A stretch of 64,000 bases of DNA from Hypomyces perniciosus (Eukaryota > Ascomycota > Sordariomycetes > Hypocreales > Hypocreaceae): assembly GCA_008477525.1 (NCBI GenBank), contig SPDT01000005.1, positions 2,852,001-2,916,000 on the forward strand, given 5' to 3'. The stretch's first letter is position 1. Each line of letters starts with the position of its first letter. Both the position numbers and the translations under genes were made by a program. The notes beneath the pieces were generated by a model, which did not search any database, had not been told where the DNA came from, and was given only the letters and a program-made list of their open reading frames with translations. Below, piece by piece: positions 26,501 to 37,400 of this stretch.

Positions 26501-29427
26501 TTACCTACTAACTATATATAGTCTACAAAAAGTCTTTAAAGTATTTATACTGCTGCGTTTAGGTTTTCCTTAGTTAGGTTAATTGTATTTATTTTTAGGA
26601 GGAGCTAGGCATATATATATATTAGTTAGCTAAACTCCTATAGGCTTTTAAAAAAGATATATTTCTTTTTTGCGCTAGCTATTAGCCCAGCAGGGCTTAA
26701 AAGTATAATAGTAACTATATAGTAGTCTAAGCCTATATTTAAGTTTTTTATAATAGTTATTAATATAGGGCAGTTAAAGAAAATAAAGTTAATATACTTT
26801 TTAGAATCTTTTATAAAGGCATTTATAAAAGCAGGGGCCAGGTTATATTTATCTGCCTATTTAACTAGTCTATTGCCTATAGTATTTAAAGCTTAGCCTA
26901 GCTGCTATATTTAATATATTATATTAAAGTCTCTTATAATAATTAAATTTAAAGGGGGCTAACCTTACTTTTAAAAGTTTTTATTATAGTATTAAAAAAA
27001 GTTTTACAGTAAATATTAATAATAATATAGCTATAGACTTTTATTTAATAAATACAGTTACTTTTTAGTCTTAAAGGTAAAAGTTATTAGTATAATAGAT
27101 TTAATGATTTTTTAATATATATAAAGATAGAGGATTTAGTCTTTTTTTAGTTATTAAATAAGTTAAATGCTTAAAAGCTAAAGTAAGATTTTATTTATCT
27201 CCTAGATAATATAGTATCTTAATAGGTTTATAGCTTTTAGATTAATATAATATTAAAGTTATCTTCTTAAGCTAGTAAAAGGGCTATATTATAATACTCT
27301 CCCTTTTTTTTTATATTAGCCTAAAAGATTTTTAAGCTAAAGTTTTTTTTAGCGGTTTTAATAAAGTCTATTATTTTTAGGTTAGATTTATAAAGTTTAT
27401 TTCCTTTAAGGGATTCCTTTAAGGCATTATTTATAAAGTTATTAAGATTAATAACCTTTATTATAAAGCAGGCTAGTAAACTTTCTTTTAATAAGCCATT
27501 AAAGATATTTATTAGGTTGATTTTATTTTAAAGGGGCTTTATTATAGGGGCAGGGGGTGCTGTTTTATTTAAAAAGGGGGGTTTTTAGATTTAGGCCTTA
27601 AAAGTAATAGGAGATCTAGCTAAGGCAGCTTAAAGAGCTACTCCTTTAAGTGTACTGGGTCTAGGCTTAAAGGTAAAGGGGGCAGGGTTCCTTTTTAGAA
27701 TTTTTAAGTTTTAAGTTCTTTAATGCTCTTAAATTATTCTTTAGTAGTATATACTTTTATATTATCTTTAATAGTTAAGTATATATAGCAGTTTAGAGCA
27801 TTAAATTAATAAAGTTTAAGGCAGTTAATATATTAAGTAAAGTTATTGCAGTTTTTATTTTTATTAATATATTAAAAGGCAGGTTTACTATATTTTTTAC
27901 AGTATACAATTTTAATATACCTTTAAGGGTTATAAAAGCTAAAGTATTTATTATATTAGGTTATTTAGGCTTTCTGTATTTAAAGTTTTATTAAGGCTAA
28001 ATAGCTGAAAAGTTTAAATCCTGCCTTAATGTCTTTTTTAAATAAAATAAAGTAATAATAAATATTAATAATTTTACTAAAAGGGGCCTTTTAATAAAAG
28101 ACTAAAGGTTCCTTAAACTTAATATTTGCTTTAGCTTTAATTAAAACTAATATATTTATAAAGGAGGTATTTAAAGTATTAATATAGTATTTAAAGATAT
28201 TATATATAAAGAAGCTCTTTTATATATATACTTTTTTAATTTTTAGGCTATTAGCCTTTATAGTTAAAGCTAAAGTAAGGATTTTTTTTTTCAATATTTT
28301 TTATTTTAATTTAAAGTATAAAGTTAAACTTTACTTTTTAAAAGTAAATAATATTTTTACTTTCAAGGTTACTAATTTTAATAACTTTCTGCCTAGCGCT
28401 AATAGCAGTAATCTTTTTCTCACTATAGTCTAAAAAATTTAAAGGAAAATTTTATTATTAGTTTTTAAAGTAATTTTTATTTATTTTTATTTATTTTTAA
28501 AAGTAATAAAGGCTAGTTTACTATTACTTTAAAAGGTAGGTTTATTTTTTTTTCTTTATATTAAGGGATTTTTATTTATACCTATAGCTGTAATTATAGC
28601 CTATATAACTTACTTTAAGCTATTAATTACTAGTAAGGCATTTAGGTCAGTTTAAGTTAAAGGGTAGGGTTTAATTTATTATTGCTTCATATTTTAGTAA
28701 ATCTTTTTACTAACTGGCTATATAGTTATTAATTAGGCTAAAGGGGGGTTCCTGCTTAACTTTTTAAAGTTTACGAAAGCCTTTAAAGAGAAGAGGCCTT
28801 TAAAAGTATTAATAAATGCTTTATTTACTTGCAAGGCAGCTAAGAGATAATATTTTCTTTAATATTTAACTAGGCAGTTATTAATAACTTAAGCTACTAA
28901 GAATAAAATTTCTTATCTAGCTTTTTAAATTACATTAATTTCTTCAATTTAAGTAAAGATTTTATAAGCTGCAGTAGATTGTTTACTGTTATTAAAGGCA
29001 GGTATTTTTATTAGCCTACTTTAAAGGGAGGAAAAGAGGCCTTCCTGGGTCCCTTTTAGGAAAAGAGAGACGCTAGGTCTTATATTAGAACCGAAATTAA
29101 GTCTAGGGATATCAGTTTTAATGCGTTTATTGTTAATATAGCGTTTTTTAAAAGTAAGCGGGAGGACTATAATCCCTCTTTATCCCAGGATTAAAAGAGT
29201 GCTCTCTTTTTTAAGTCGCTAGATTACTGCCCGCCCAGCAGCAGTAAGGTTTAGTTATCCCTAGTTCATTTAGAGTCTAATAGCATTCGCTATCTTTCTC
29301 TATATACCTAGGAGGGGCGAGGGAGCGTTATTGAACTTGTTTTTCTTAATAGCTAGTTAAAAGGTTGCGAATTTTAGTAAGTAGGCACCTAAAAGGTAGG
29401 GTACCTGTAGGTGTAGGAGGGAAGCTT
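23528..29427 (-). mobile_element. Full-length Tad-like LINE, RIP-degraded, minus strand
   Basis: A 5.9-kb non-LTR retrotransposon. Its 3' tail at 23528-23549 is (AAAC)n on the minus strand. The target-site duplication ATAAGTGACYTTAT is seen at 23514-23527 and 29428-29441, 13 of 14 bases identical, with the one difference C/T. The body pairs in inverted orientation with 43895-49275, where RT and RNase H-like remnants are readable. It extends about 500 bp further at the 5' end than the partner, so it is the longer copy. All frames are closed by RIP-type changes. The 3' end carries a Cys-bearing region (CKCS on the partner). Confidence 0.85.
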
Positions 29428-29481
29428 ATAAGTGACCTTATATACTATATAACAGCAATTAAGTTAAAGGATAGTATAAAC

Positions 29482-29654
29482 TATTATAGTATAAAAAGGC
29501 AGGTTAAGGTAAATATTATTATTATACTATAGAGAGTAAAAAAGCCTTAAGGCTTTATATAAAGCTATAGCTAGGAACGCGTTAGGGCCTAGTTACGTGA
29601 CCGGAGCTTATGTGACACAGCGTTAATATCGCGTCATGGTCGGTGCCGTGATAG
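29482..29654 (-). mobile_element. LTR family C, third copy
   Basis: Closely matches 6220-6392 (CAGGTTAAGG, GGGCCTAGTTACGTGACCGG and so on) in the same orientation. It retains more GC, including CGCGTCATGGTCGGTGCCGTG. No polypurine tract is seen next to it, so it is a solo or 5' LTR. It lies 40 bp outside the LINE target site, on the edge between the RIP block and the gene island. Confidence 0.65.
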
Positions 29655-30372
29655 GTCCTTATATAACCAGGCATTAACTTTATATTATAGTTATTACTAT
29701 AACATTTAGTATAGGCTTTATTGTCCTTTGAAATAGAATTATTTAACTTTAAATTTAGAGTCTTAGAATAAAAAAACTAGAAGACATTAAACTTAAGAAA
29801 AGAGCTTGATGGGATCCTGTATATTTCAATAGATATGGTTGTATATGCCAGTTGCTCTCTCAACTCTCCCTATATCCGCACCCTGAAGATATTAATCACT
29901 TGATTGTGTATAGAAATTGGACTCTATCTCTATATATACTTTACTTGTACCCCCTTTTCTATCCTAGTATCGACTTTGTTTACTCGCGTAATAGGGTTAT
30001 CCTTATCGGATAACGAGAATCTGGTTCTTGGATGAAGTGGTCATAATATTACTCTGTACGAGGAATACAAAGGAAACCGTGATTAATCAACGGTCGCAGG
30101 TCATATGAACAGAAAACGCGTCTGATTTCAACGGCACTAAAAGCGGCTAGCCAGGAAACCGTATAGGATAACGACACATGTATCTTAATGTATGGAGATA
30201 TCAGAGATCAATAGAGATGGAATTCAGGTGTCGACAGCCTCTATTCTATGTGATGACCGCTGACTACACACACGCTTTACACGGCAATTCTACTCCTCCT
30301 GCTGTTGCATGCAGACAAAGCTCGAGACAATACCCAGATGACCAAAGATTGGTAAACGACTATGTAAAATAC
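29655..30372. other. Transition from RIP block to gene island, no gene
   Basis: Composition changes from AT-rich to normal across about 29.7-29.9 kb. A tract of about 85 bp near 29740-29825 resembles 49350-49436 in the same orientation, so it is probably a dispersed repeat remnant. The 67-codon frame at 30178-30381 overlaps the 3' end of the LysM-WSC gene on the other strand and has no features. Confidence 0.5.
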
Positions 30373-31125
30373 TTAGAATAGCGCAAAGTTCCTCATAGCC
30401 CCAGAGTTGGCAGGGCGGTCATTAATAGCCTTTCCTTTATCACTACCGGTAGGTTCATGATCAGTACCGTCCCCTGGTTCAGCAACTGAGGCGGGCACAA
30501 AGACATTTGTGCGATCCTTGCCGCCACAGATCTTGTCCTTGTCGCCGCTGCAGGGCATATTACACTCGGTCTCATTACTAGCCAGCTCGCCGCCGACATA
30601 GCTGCTGCACCAACACTCATTTCCCGCCTTGACGCCTGCAAACTTGAGGCTCGCGAGGTAGCAGGCATTCTGGCACTTGGGGATTGTTAAAGCCGCGTCA
30701 CCTTCCTCCTTGCTCACGCGCTTCTCGAGAATTGGCAGCTTGCTGTCGTCGACATAACAGCCCAAAGCACTCCACGCGGTAGGAGAAGGTCCCAGAGTGC
30801 TTGTTGTGGTAGTGCTTGTTGGCTTGGACGTAGTAGTAGTTGTCGTAGTTATATTGGCCAGTCTCTCCTTAGTCACGATGCAGTAGGATTGATACCCCCA
30901 TGGCTTGCAATTGAGACCGACGGAAGGGTTCCATTCGGTGAAGTGCTCGGGAGTGATGCCCCAGTATTTTCTGACCTCTTCACATGATTTACCTTCGTCA
31001 TTGTCGTACCACTCGACGCAGGAGGCGATTGTCTTTGGGTCCCATTGCAGTCCTGGGGTTTGGCTGCCGGCGCAGAAGCGCGAGCCGACGATGAGCGCCA
31101 CAAGTGACAGTAAGGTAGTCTTCAT
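30373..31125 (-). CDS. Secreted LysM-WSC protein (chitin/glucan binding)
   Basis: 250 residues, intronless. Residues 1-20 are a signal peptide (hydrophobic LLSLVALIVG core, cut near AG/SQ). Residues 36-83 form a fungal LysM module: SCVEWYDNDEGKSCEEV, then WGIT..HF..WNPSVG..C and a closing YCIV, the form that binds chitin oligomers. Residues 92-112 are a Thr/Ser linker likely O-glycosylated. Residues 119-209 are a WSC domain starting LGCYVDDSK and carrying eight cysteines (123, 151, 155, 171, 173, 188, 192, 200) with the CWCSSYVGG core. No catalytic domain, membrane anchor or GPI signal is evident. It is divergent from the 2EXR gene. The pairing with a LysM chitinase 3.3 kb away suggests a role in shielding, docking on or sensing chitin. 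The family assignment is firm; the biological role is inferred. Confidence 0.85.
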   Translation of the reverse strand: MKTTLLSLVALIVGSRFCAGSQTPGLQWDPKTIASCVEWYDNDEGKSCEEVRKYWGITPEHFTEWNPSVGLNCKPWGYQSYCIVTKERLANITTTTTTTSKPTSTTTTSTLGPSPTAWSALGCYVDDSKLPILEKRVSKEEGDAALTIPKCQNACYLASLKFAGVKAGNECWCSSYVGGELASNETECNMPCSGDKDKICGGKDRTNVFVPASVAEPGDGTDHEPTGSDKGKAINDRPANSGAMRNFALF

Positions 31126-31799
31126 GACAATCTGAGTGAACTAATGAGTCGAGGAAACCGATAACAAAGGTAGGAATATGGAGAATAGGTACAAGGACAA
31201 CCAGGGGGGGTGAGAGCGAGTTAAGAGAGAAAATTTTGGAAAACTTCAACTCTTCAACACGGTGTAACAATACCCATTAAAAAAATCAGCTGTTGGTCGA
31301 CCCTGCCCGATCCAAGCCGGGAGGTTCTAGATAGTATGCAAGGACTTTGTCATGCCCCCCCGTCGTTGCAGGATTCTAGTGGGGGGACGAAAGTACCGTG
31401 CCTACTCGGTAAATTCGAACGCCTTTGAGCTCATATTTGACCGGTCTCATGTGGGGCCAATAACATGTACTTCGGGGTAATAGTACTTCGTACTTTGCTC
31501 GACTCTTTGCTTGGAGGGATTGTACAAGGGTTTTTCCTTGTACGAGTACGAGTATATATGCAAGACTGGTCGGCAAGTTTCCTAATTGGGTTATTGTGAG
31601 GCAGAAAAAAGAATCTCCACCCTTTATGCATGCTCATAGACATAAATAATCTACTCGACCCCCATTTTCTTGTAAATTGCTGACCAACATCAAATTCTTC
31701 CACTATCTCATCTGGCAAAACGCCAAGAACACCGACCAACAAGGCTGCGACTACTATCGCACCGAACCGAAATCCATACGGAGTACCAACAGGGGCAGC
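31126..31799. promoter_or_regulatory. Divergent intergenic region between LysM-WSC and 2EXR genes
   Basis: 674 bp between two outward-facing start codons, so it should hold both promoters. I see no convincing TATA or paired motif. A C-run CCCCCCCCGTCG near 31354-31363 and repeated GTACGA/TACTTCG blocks near 31469-31550 are the only noticeable features. Confidence 0.35.
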
Positions 31800-32381
31800 A
31801 TGGCCACCTTCTACCCCTTCTCCCGTCTTCCTTTCGAGCTTCGCGCTCAAATCTGGAAATTGACAATCGAGCCGCGTACCGTTGAGGTCCGCTTTGAGAG
31901 AGAGGACAAGACATGGGGCAAGGTCCTGCATGTAACCTCGTCGACGCCGGTGCCAGCAGTACTGCAGGCCTGCCACGAGGCCCGTAATCAAGGGCTATAC
32001 CAGCGGGCCTTCTCCTCTGGGGTTGAGCCGCGGTATGTCTGGGTGAACTTTGGGATTGATATGATCTCTATCGGGCACACTAGCTATCGTATTATTGAAT
32101 CCGAGCGGCTGCTTATTCGCCGGCTTACGTTTGAGAGTGAGAACAATGAATCATTCTTTCATTTTCGTTCTCAGGAACTAGGCGAGTTTTCTAATCTTGA
32201 AGAAATTCATGTTATCTGCGAGGATGGTCTTATGGCATGGCAAGACGCCTGGGAATACCTATACTGGCCGTGTCCAATGGAGAATTTGAGGTTTATTGAT
32301 AAGGAGACAGGGCAGATAGCGGAGGGCTACGAGCTGGATAAGATGATGGATGAACGGCTCGCGACTTTTGCTTCTGAATGA
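31800..32381 (+). CDS. 2EXR domain protein
   Basis: 193 residues from the ATG at 31800, which starts MATFYPFSRLPFELRAQIWK, the typical opening of the fungal 2EXR family (a short degenerate F-box-like module common in ascomycetes, function not established). An in-frame ATG 41 codons upstream would add an unrelated leader, so I chose the internal one. The 2EXR core covers residues about 4-95, including the 'VPAVLQACHEAR..GL..Y' block and a WVNF.IDMI.IG strand. The rest is acidic with no motif. It is intronless. Nothing suggests secretion, so it stands out from its secreted neighbours. Such genes are often numerous and unstable near transposon-rich DNA (family knowledge). Confidence 0.75.
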   Translation: MATFYPFSRLPFELRAQIWKLTIEPRTVEVRFEREDKTWGKVLHVTSSTPVPAVLQACHEARNQGLYQRAFSSGVEPRYVWVNFGIDMISIGHTSYRIIESERLLIRRLTFESENNESFFHFRSQELGEFSNLEEIHVICEDGLMAWQDAWEYLYWPCPMENLRFIDKETGQIAEGYELDKMMDERLATFASE

Positions 32382-32612
32382 ATATCTTTAATGCCTTCTA
32401 TCTCTTCTTCTTACCTAGTAAAATGACGTTTCTTTAAGAATATTTTAAAATTGGCAGCCGCGGGACGGGGTAAAAGCAGTGCATTGTTTTCTTTTTTTAA
32501 AGATACTTATAGTTGACTACTTAGTACTAACAGCAACGTATCTTATATTGGCGGCAGAAATTTTGATACTACTATATATTAACTAGCTGTGTTCTGTGGT
32601 TTAATGGTCCCC

Positions 32613-33482
32613 TCACGTCTTGCGGCACGACTGAATCTGGTCTCCTACCCGTTTATAAGACTTGAAGACCATATAGTGTTCCCTGGCTTGATCATCGGCT
32701 GCGGGCGATCTATACCAGTTATACCGAAAGTTAAAGATGAGTTCCCCAGCATTAGTTATGCCCTTGGCCCTGGCAGCTAGGGAAGTGGCCTTCCAGTCGA
32801 CAGTCTCCCATTTTGTCTTGGGATTGGAGATGGGATTATCACCTAAATCCATCCGCTTAATCTCTATTCCGTAGGGCTTTCCCAATTTTTCTTCGGCAGC
32901 TTTGATGAGATACGGACCGTGGTCGCCCGCCCGCGCGATGTTGATTTTGTCCAGATTGGATTCGAATCCGTCCCACAGATGCTTGTTTGCCTCAGTTTTG
33001 TGAACCCGCGCATCATTGACCACTTTGCCGACCCTCAAAATGTACTTGTTGAAGTTGTGGTCTGCGCCCTTCATGGCCTTGTAGGGTGGGAAATTGGGAA
33101 CTTTGCCGTTTTGAGAAATGAACATTTTATAGACGTTCTTGGACGTCTCTTCAATATCAGGAGTTGCCGTGTTCTGATCTGCCCCAGCAGGGCCGACCAG
33201 CTTGGAATTTGGAGGCGTTTTCCCCAAGTGGTACATTAGTTCGTTGAAATTGCATCTGCCGCCACCTTTGCCCTTGCACGCTTCCCATTCATTGTTCTTG
33301 CAATTTTTGGCGTTGGAGTCCCATTTCTTGCAGCGGAAACCCAGAGTTTGGTCTTTGGGATCATTGAGCCCGTCAATTTGGTAGCCGTGGTAGAGCAACA
33401 AGCGCTCAAGACATCCTTGATATCCTCCGGCCCAGACACTCGCAGCGAGGTAAGCAAGAGTGAGGAAGAATGAAGCTCGCAT
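32613..33482 (-). CDS. Secreted Cys-rich protein of unknown function
   Basis: 289 residues, intronless, using the ATG at 33482. The open frame extends 83 codons further upstream, but this Met opens a clear signal peptide (MRASFFLTLAYLAASVWAGG). The N-terminal third holds five cysteines (24, 51, 61, 69, 77) in a compact block containing GYQGCLERLLLYHGYQ and GGGRCNFNELMYHLG. The only other cysteine is near the C terminus (SCRKT). The middle is rich in Lys and Asn with no recognised fold. The upstream region is a long pyrimidine tract, usual for well-expressed fungal genes. It is divergent from the killer-toxin-like chitinase and shares its 0.95-kb promoter region. I do not recognise a named family. 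Joint transcription with the chitinase would suggest a partner or immunity role, which is inference only. Confidence 0.75.
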   Translation of the reverse strand: MRASFFLTLAYLAASVWAGGYQGCLERLLLYHGYQIDGLNDPKDQTLGFRCKKWDSNAKNCKNNEWEACKGKGGGRCNFNELMYHLGKTPPNSKLVGPAGADQNTATPDIEETSKNVYKMFISQNGKVPNFPPYKAMKGADHNFNKYILRVGKVVNDARVHKTEANKHLWDGFESNLDKINIARAGDHGPYLIKAAEEKLGKPYGIEIKRMDLGDNPISNPKTKWETVDWKATSLAARAKGITNAGELIFNFRYNWYRSPAADDQAREHYMVFKSYKRVGDQIQSCRKT

Positions 33483-34437
33483 AGCTATAGTATCAAAAAG
33501 GACTATAGTAGCAAAAGTAGACAATGAAGTAGACAATAAAGAGAGGGAGAGGGGGAGGGAGAGATTAACAGGAACGACAGAAAAGAGGTATACGTAGCAA
33601 TGACAAGATGAACTGATGATAATGGATGGGCTTCTTATTTTCAGATTGCAGCGGAAGTACTCAAGGAGTGAACTGACTTGGATCGTCCGCAAGCCGTGTA
33701 GAAGGAAACCTACACTATGCCAAAACGGCAATTCCCTACTGGGGTCTAGAACTTTTGATTCATATCCGTTGGTTAGAAAAAAAAATTCAGTCCTCCAAGT
33801 GCTTTACCCATAGGTTTGAAGGCCGGGGCCTTACTCGACCAGAAAAAGCCAGTTGAGGTGTGGATATGGGATATACAAGTACGAAGTAGTAAGTAGTATC
33901 CCAATTGCCCGATTGGGGTTATGCCGAACCTGTACCCGGTTAAACCACCAAGGAATGTTACATCCATGCACGATCCTGTTCTCTTGTCATTGCTTTCGGT
34001 TATTGTTGGAAATGTCATCATATATCAGCTACATCTATCCCTTGCATTAGCGAGGGCGTCTCCATTTTTGCTGTAGTGGCCGAGGATTTAATCAGGCCAG
34101 TTATCTTGGCATAGCTTACGGCGGCCACAAAAAAGGATACATGGATTTACAGAGACCCTTGATATGTGACAAAGACGCTGACAATGTGTTGTTGGTTGAC
34201 GCAGAAAAGTATCCGAATCACGGCTATTGCGCACGGCATTTTTTCGGCTTTGTATTTTGTGTCTTCTTATGCTTGAAACTCAGTTAAATTGATTTATTCG
34301 GGCTCTGTCTTTAAACGTCTGACCCCGTTATCCCAACCTGGGCCTATCCTCATCTTTCTCTCTTCTTTCATCTTCTTCCTCTATTGCAAAAGGCTCTCAC
34401 CTCTTCCGGGAGCCTTCTTGTGCAATCATCCTTCACT
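33483..34437. promoter_or_regulatory. Shared divergent promoter region, Cys-rich protein / chitinase
   Basis: 955 bp between opposite start codons. A pyrimidine-rich run (33540-33570 read on minus) precedes the minus gene, and a CT-rich run at about 34350-34383 precedes the chitinase ATG. No operator-like repeat was recognised. Confidence 0.4.
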
Positions 34438-37400
34438 ATGAAGCTGTCATTGTGCCACTTTATTGTACCTTGCACTCTCCTGGCGGTAGGGGCCTCCGCC
34501 GCCCAGTCTGGCTCCGGTGTTGCCATCTTTCCCCGAGCAGACACATCGGAAACAATATACACTGGGGGTAACAAAGACCTTGACGAATGGCTCGCAGCCA
34601 GCAGGCGAGCGCCTCCTAGTGCACTCAAGGCATGTCCTTTGTCATGTCGCCAGACCAGTAATAACAGCCCCGGGGCCGGATGGTACTTGTTCCCTGATGT
34701 CACAAGCCTCGCTTCGTGCAACGAGACCATGTTGCTCGACCTGGTCGTCCAAAACGATGTTGATGGTGGTCAACACACCCAAATAGCCATCAGAGCATGC
34801 ACGGCCGACTATAGCTCGGGGATGAAGCGAACCTACGAGCCTGACGATAAAACGGCAGCTCTTTGCTCAACGCCCAATCATGTCATGGTTGAAGCTTCCA
34901 TCAAGATATCCCACTCTGTTGCTGGCCATGATGATGGCTTTGCCGTTCAAGATTTATTGTCTGCGGGCCGCCAGATTGTCAACTATTTCGGATCACAAAA
35001 GCCTTCCTGCGTACATAACGCCTTGGCTTTTGGATACTCTCAATCCTCCGTCATTGGAGTGTTTGCCGGCGCCGAGGTTCACCAGCACGGTGTGACCATC
35101 GATGTTCTCAACAACTTGCTCAAGTATGCAGAGAACAACTCGGTTTCAAAGACTACTGTCATCCAGCTTTGTCAGGTCGATGGCCGCGGCGCAGATTACG
35201 GCATTGGTATCATCGCGAGCAGCGCGAAGAATCTGCCCTTTATCTAGGAAGCCGTCAAGACTTGGGCCGACGGACGATGCCTCTCTGAAGCTGATGATGA
35301 TAAGCACTGGAAGACAGTAACTCTGCGCGTCCCCCCGATTTCCAAGTTAAAGTCAGACGACGGCAAGACTGTGAAATTGGAAAATGGAACCGTGACCGCC
35401 CACCTGGGGTCGAGATCACGAGTTATTGCCAGGACTGAGTGCAGGACAACGACAGTCCAACCTAGTGATGGCTGCTGGAATCTCGCCGATAGGTGCAAGA
35501 TCAGCCAGGACGACTTGAAAAAGTACAATCCTCGCTTAAACTTTTGTGACACTCTTGTTGCCAACGAGAAGGTTTGTTGCTCTTCCGGCACCTTGCCTGA
35601 CACTATCCCTCCCGGAGACTCGGACGGCACCTGTAAGACAATCAAGGTCATAGGCGGCGATAGCTGCGGCTCCCTAGCGTCTAAGTGCGGTCTCACTCTG
35701 CAAGGCTTTACCGAGGTTAATACTAAAGCCAACTTGTGTTCGACTCTGCAAGTTGGGCAGCAGGTGTGCTGCACCCGTGGCAAGTTGCCCGACTTGCAGC
35801 CTAAGCCTAATCCCGATGGGTCCTGCTTCACGTACACGACCGCTCAGGATGATAGCTGTTCTGTGATTGCCCAATCGCATGGCATAACCGCTGAAAATAT
35901 TGAAGATTTTAACAAGAAGACCTGGGGCTGGAACGGCTGCAAGCTGCTCTGGGTCGGATTCAAGTTATGTGTGAGCTCAGGAACGCCCCCTATGCCTGCG
36001 TCTGTTTCGGTTAGTTGGCTTCCCCCCGATCAGGATACATTTGAAGAATATGCTGATGTTATCTCCAGAACGCCATTTGTGGACCGACCGTAAGACTTTC
36101 CAGTCCGTTGTACTAAGTTTAAGAATGTCCAGGCTAACGTGATTCAAAGGTTCCTGGTACCAAAGAGCCAGCCAAAGGCACCGACTTGGCCGAGCTTAAC
36201 CCTTGTCCCTTAAAGGTTTGCTGCAATGTCTGGGGTCAATGCGGCACGACAGAAGACTTTTGTATTGTGTCCAAGTCAGAGACTGGCGCTCCTGGTACTT
36301 CTGCGCCTGGCAAAAATGGATGTAAGTGCTTCCTCCCGAATGCCACATCTACTTGAGACAACATGACCGACCCAAAATTAGGTGTCAGTAACTGCGGTAG
36401 AGATATCATCAAGGGCCCAGCGCCGTCCAAGAAGATCCACGTAGCATACTTTGAAGCCTGGAACCATAACCGCAAGTGCTTAACTATGGATATCGACCAG
36501 ATCGATACAGATAAGTATACGCATGTCCATTTCGCTTTCGCTGATGTGACAAGAGACTTTAATATCGATATAAGCAAGGTTAAAGAGCAGTTTGACCTCT
36601 TCAAGGGTCTATCTGGGATTAAAAAGATTATTTCTTTTGGCGGCTGGGACTTTAGTACTTTGCCTGGCACTTTTAATATTCTTCGTGAAGCTGTTAAGCC
36701 TGGTAACCGCGATATTTTCCAGAAGAACCTTATTGCTTTTATTAATGAGCATAAACTCGACGGCATTGATCTTGACTGGGAGTATCCTGGAGTAAGTAAC
36801 ACACATTTATCCCTTTATTTACATTATAAATTTGGTTAGACTGACATTGATGTAATATGTAGGCTCTTGATATCCCCGATATCCCTGCCAGTAACCCTGA
36901 AGAAGGTATAAACTACTACTACTTCCTCTCCAACATCAAATTGGCGGTAGGCAGCTCCAAAACAGTCTCTTTTGCAGCCCCGGCTTCTTACCATTATCTT
37001 AAATCGTTCCCCATCGAACAAATGGGCGCCAAGCTTGACTATATCGTCTATATGACTTATGACCTCCATGGCCAGTGGGACTATGACAATCAGTGGACTT
37101 CGCCCGGCTGCCCTAGCGGCAACTGTTTAAGGTCCCATATTAACGAGACAGAGACTAAAGATGCCCTGTCAATGATCACCAAGGCTGGCGTACCCTCTAA
37201 TAAAGTTGTTGTCGGTGTTGCCAGCTATGGCCGGTCGTTCAAGATGGCCCAGGCTGGTTGTACTGGTCCAATGTGTAAATTTACTGGTACCTCACGCATA
37301 TCCAACGCCGCAAAGGGATACTGCACAGATACGGGTGGTTATATCTCTAACGCGGAGATTTACGAGATTATTAACAACGGTAAAGTCACTAAGCAGTGGA

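Noticed and set aside
1..29700. Centromere
   Set aside because: AT-rich RIP DNA is compatible, but 30 kb at a window edge with ordinary transposon structure gives no positive evidence.
31431..31991. 186-codon minus-strand frame overlapping the 2EXR gene
   Set aside because: Overlaps a better-supported gene, no motif, includes the divergent promoter.
34384..34437. Upstream ATG for the chitinase
   Set aside because: The Met at 34438 directly opens the signal peptide; the upstream 18 residues would bury it.
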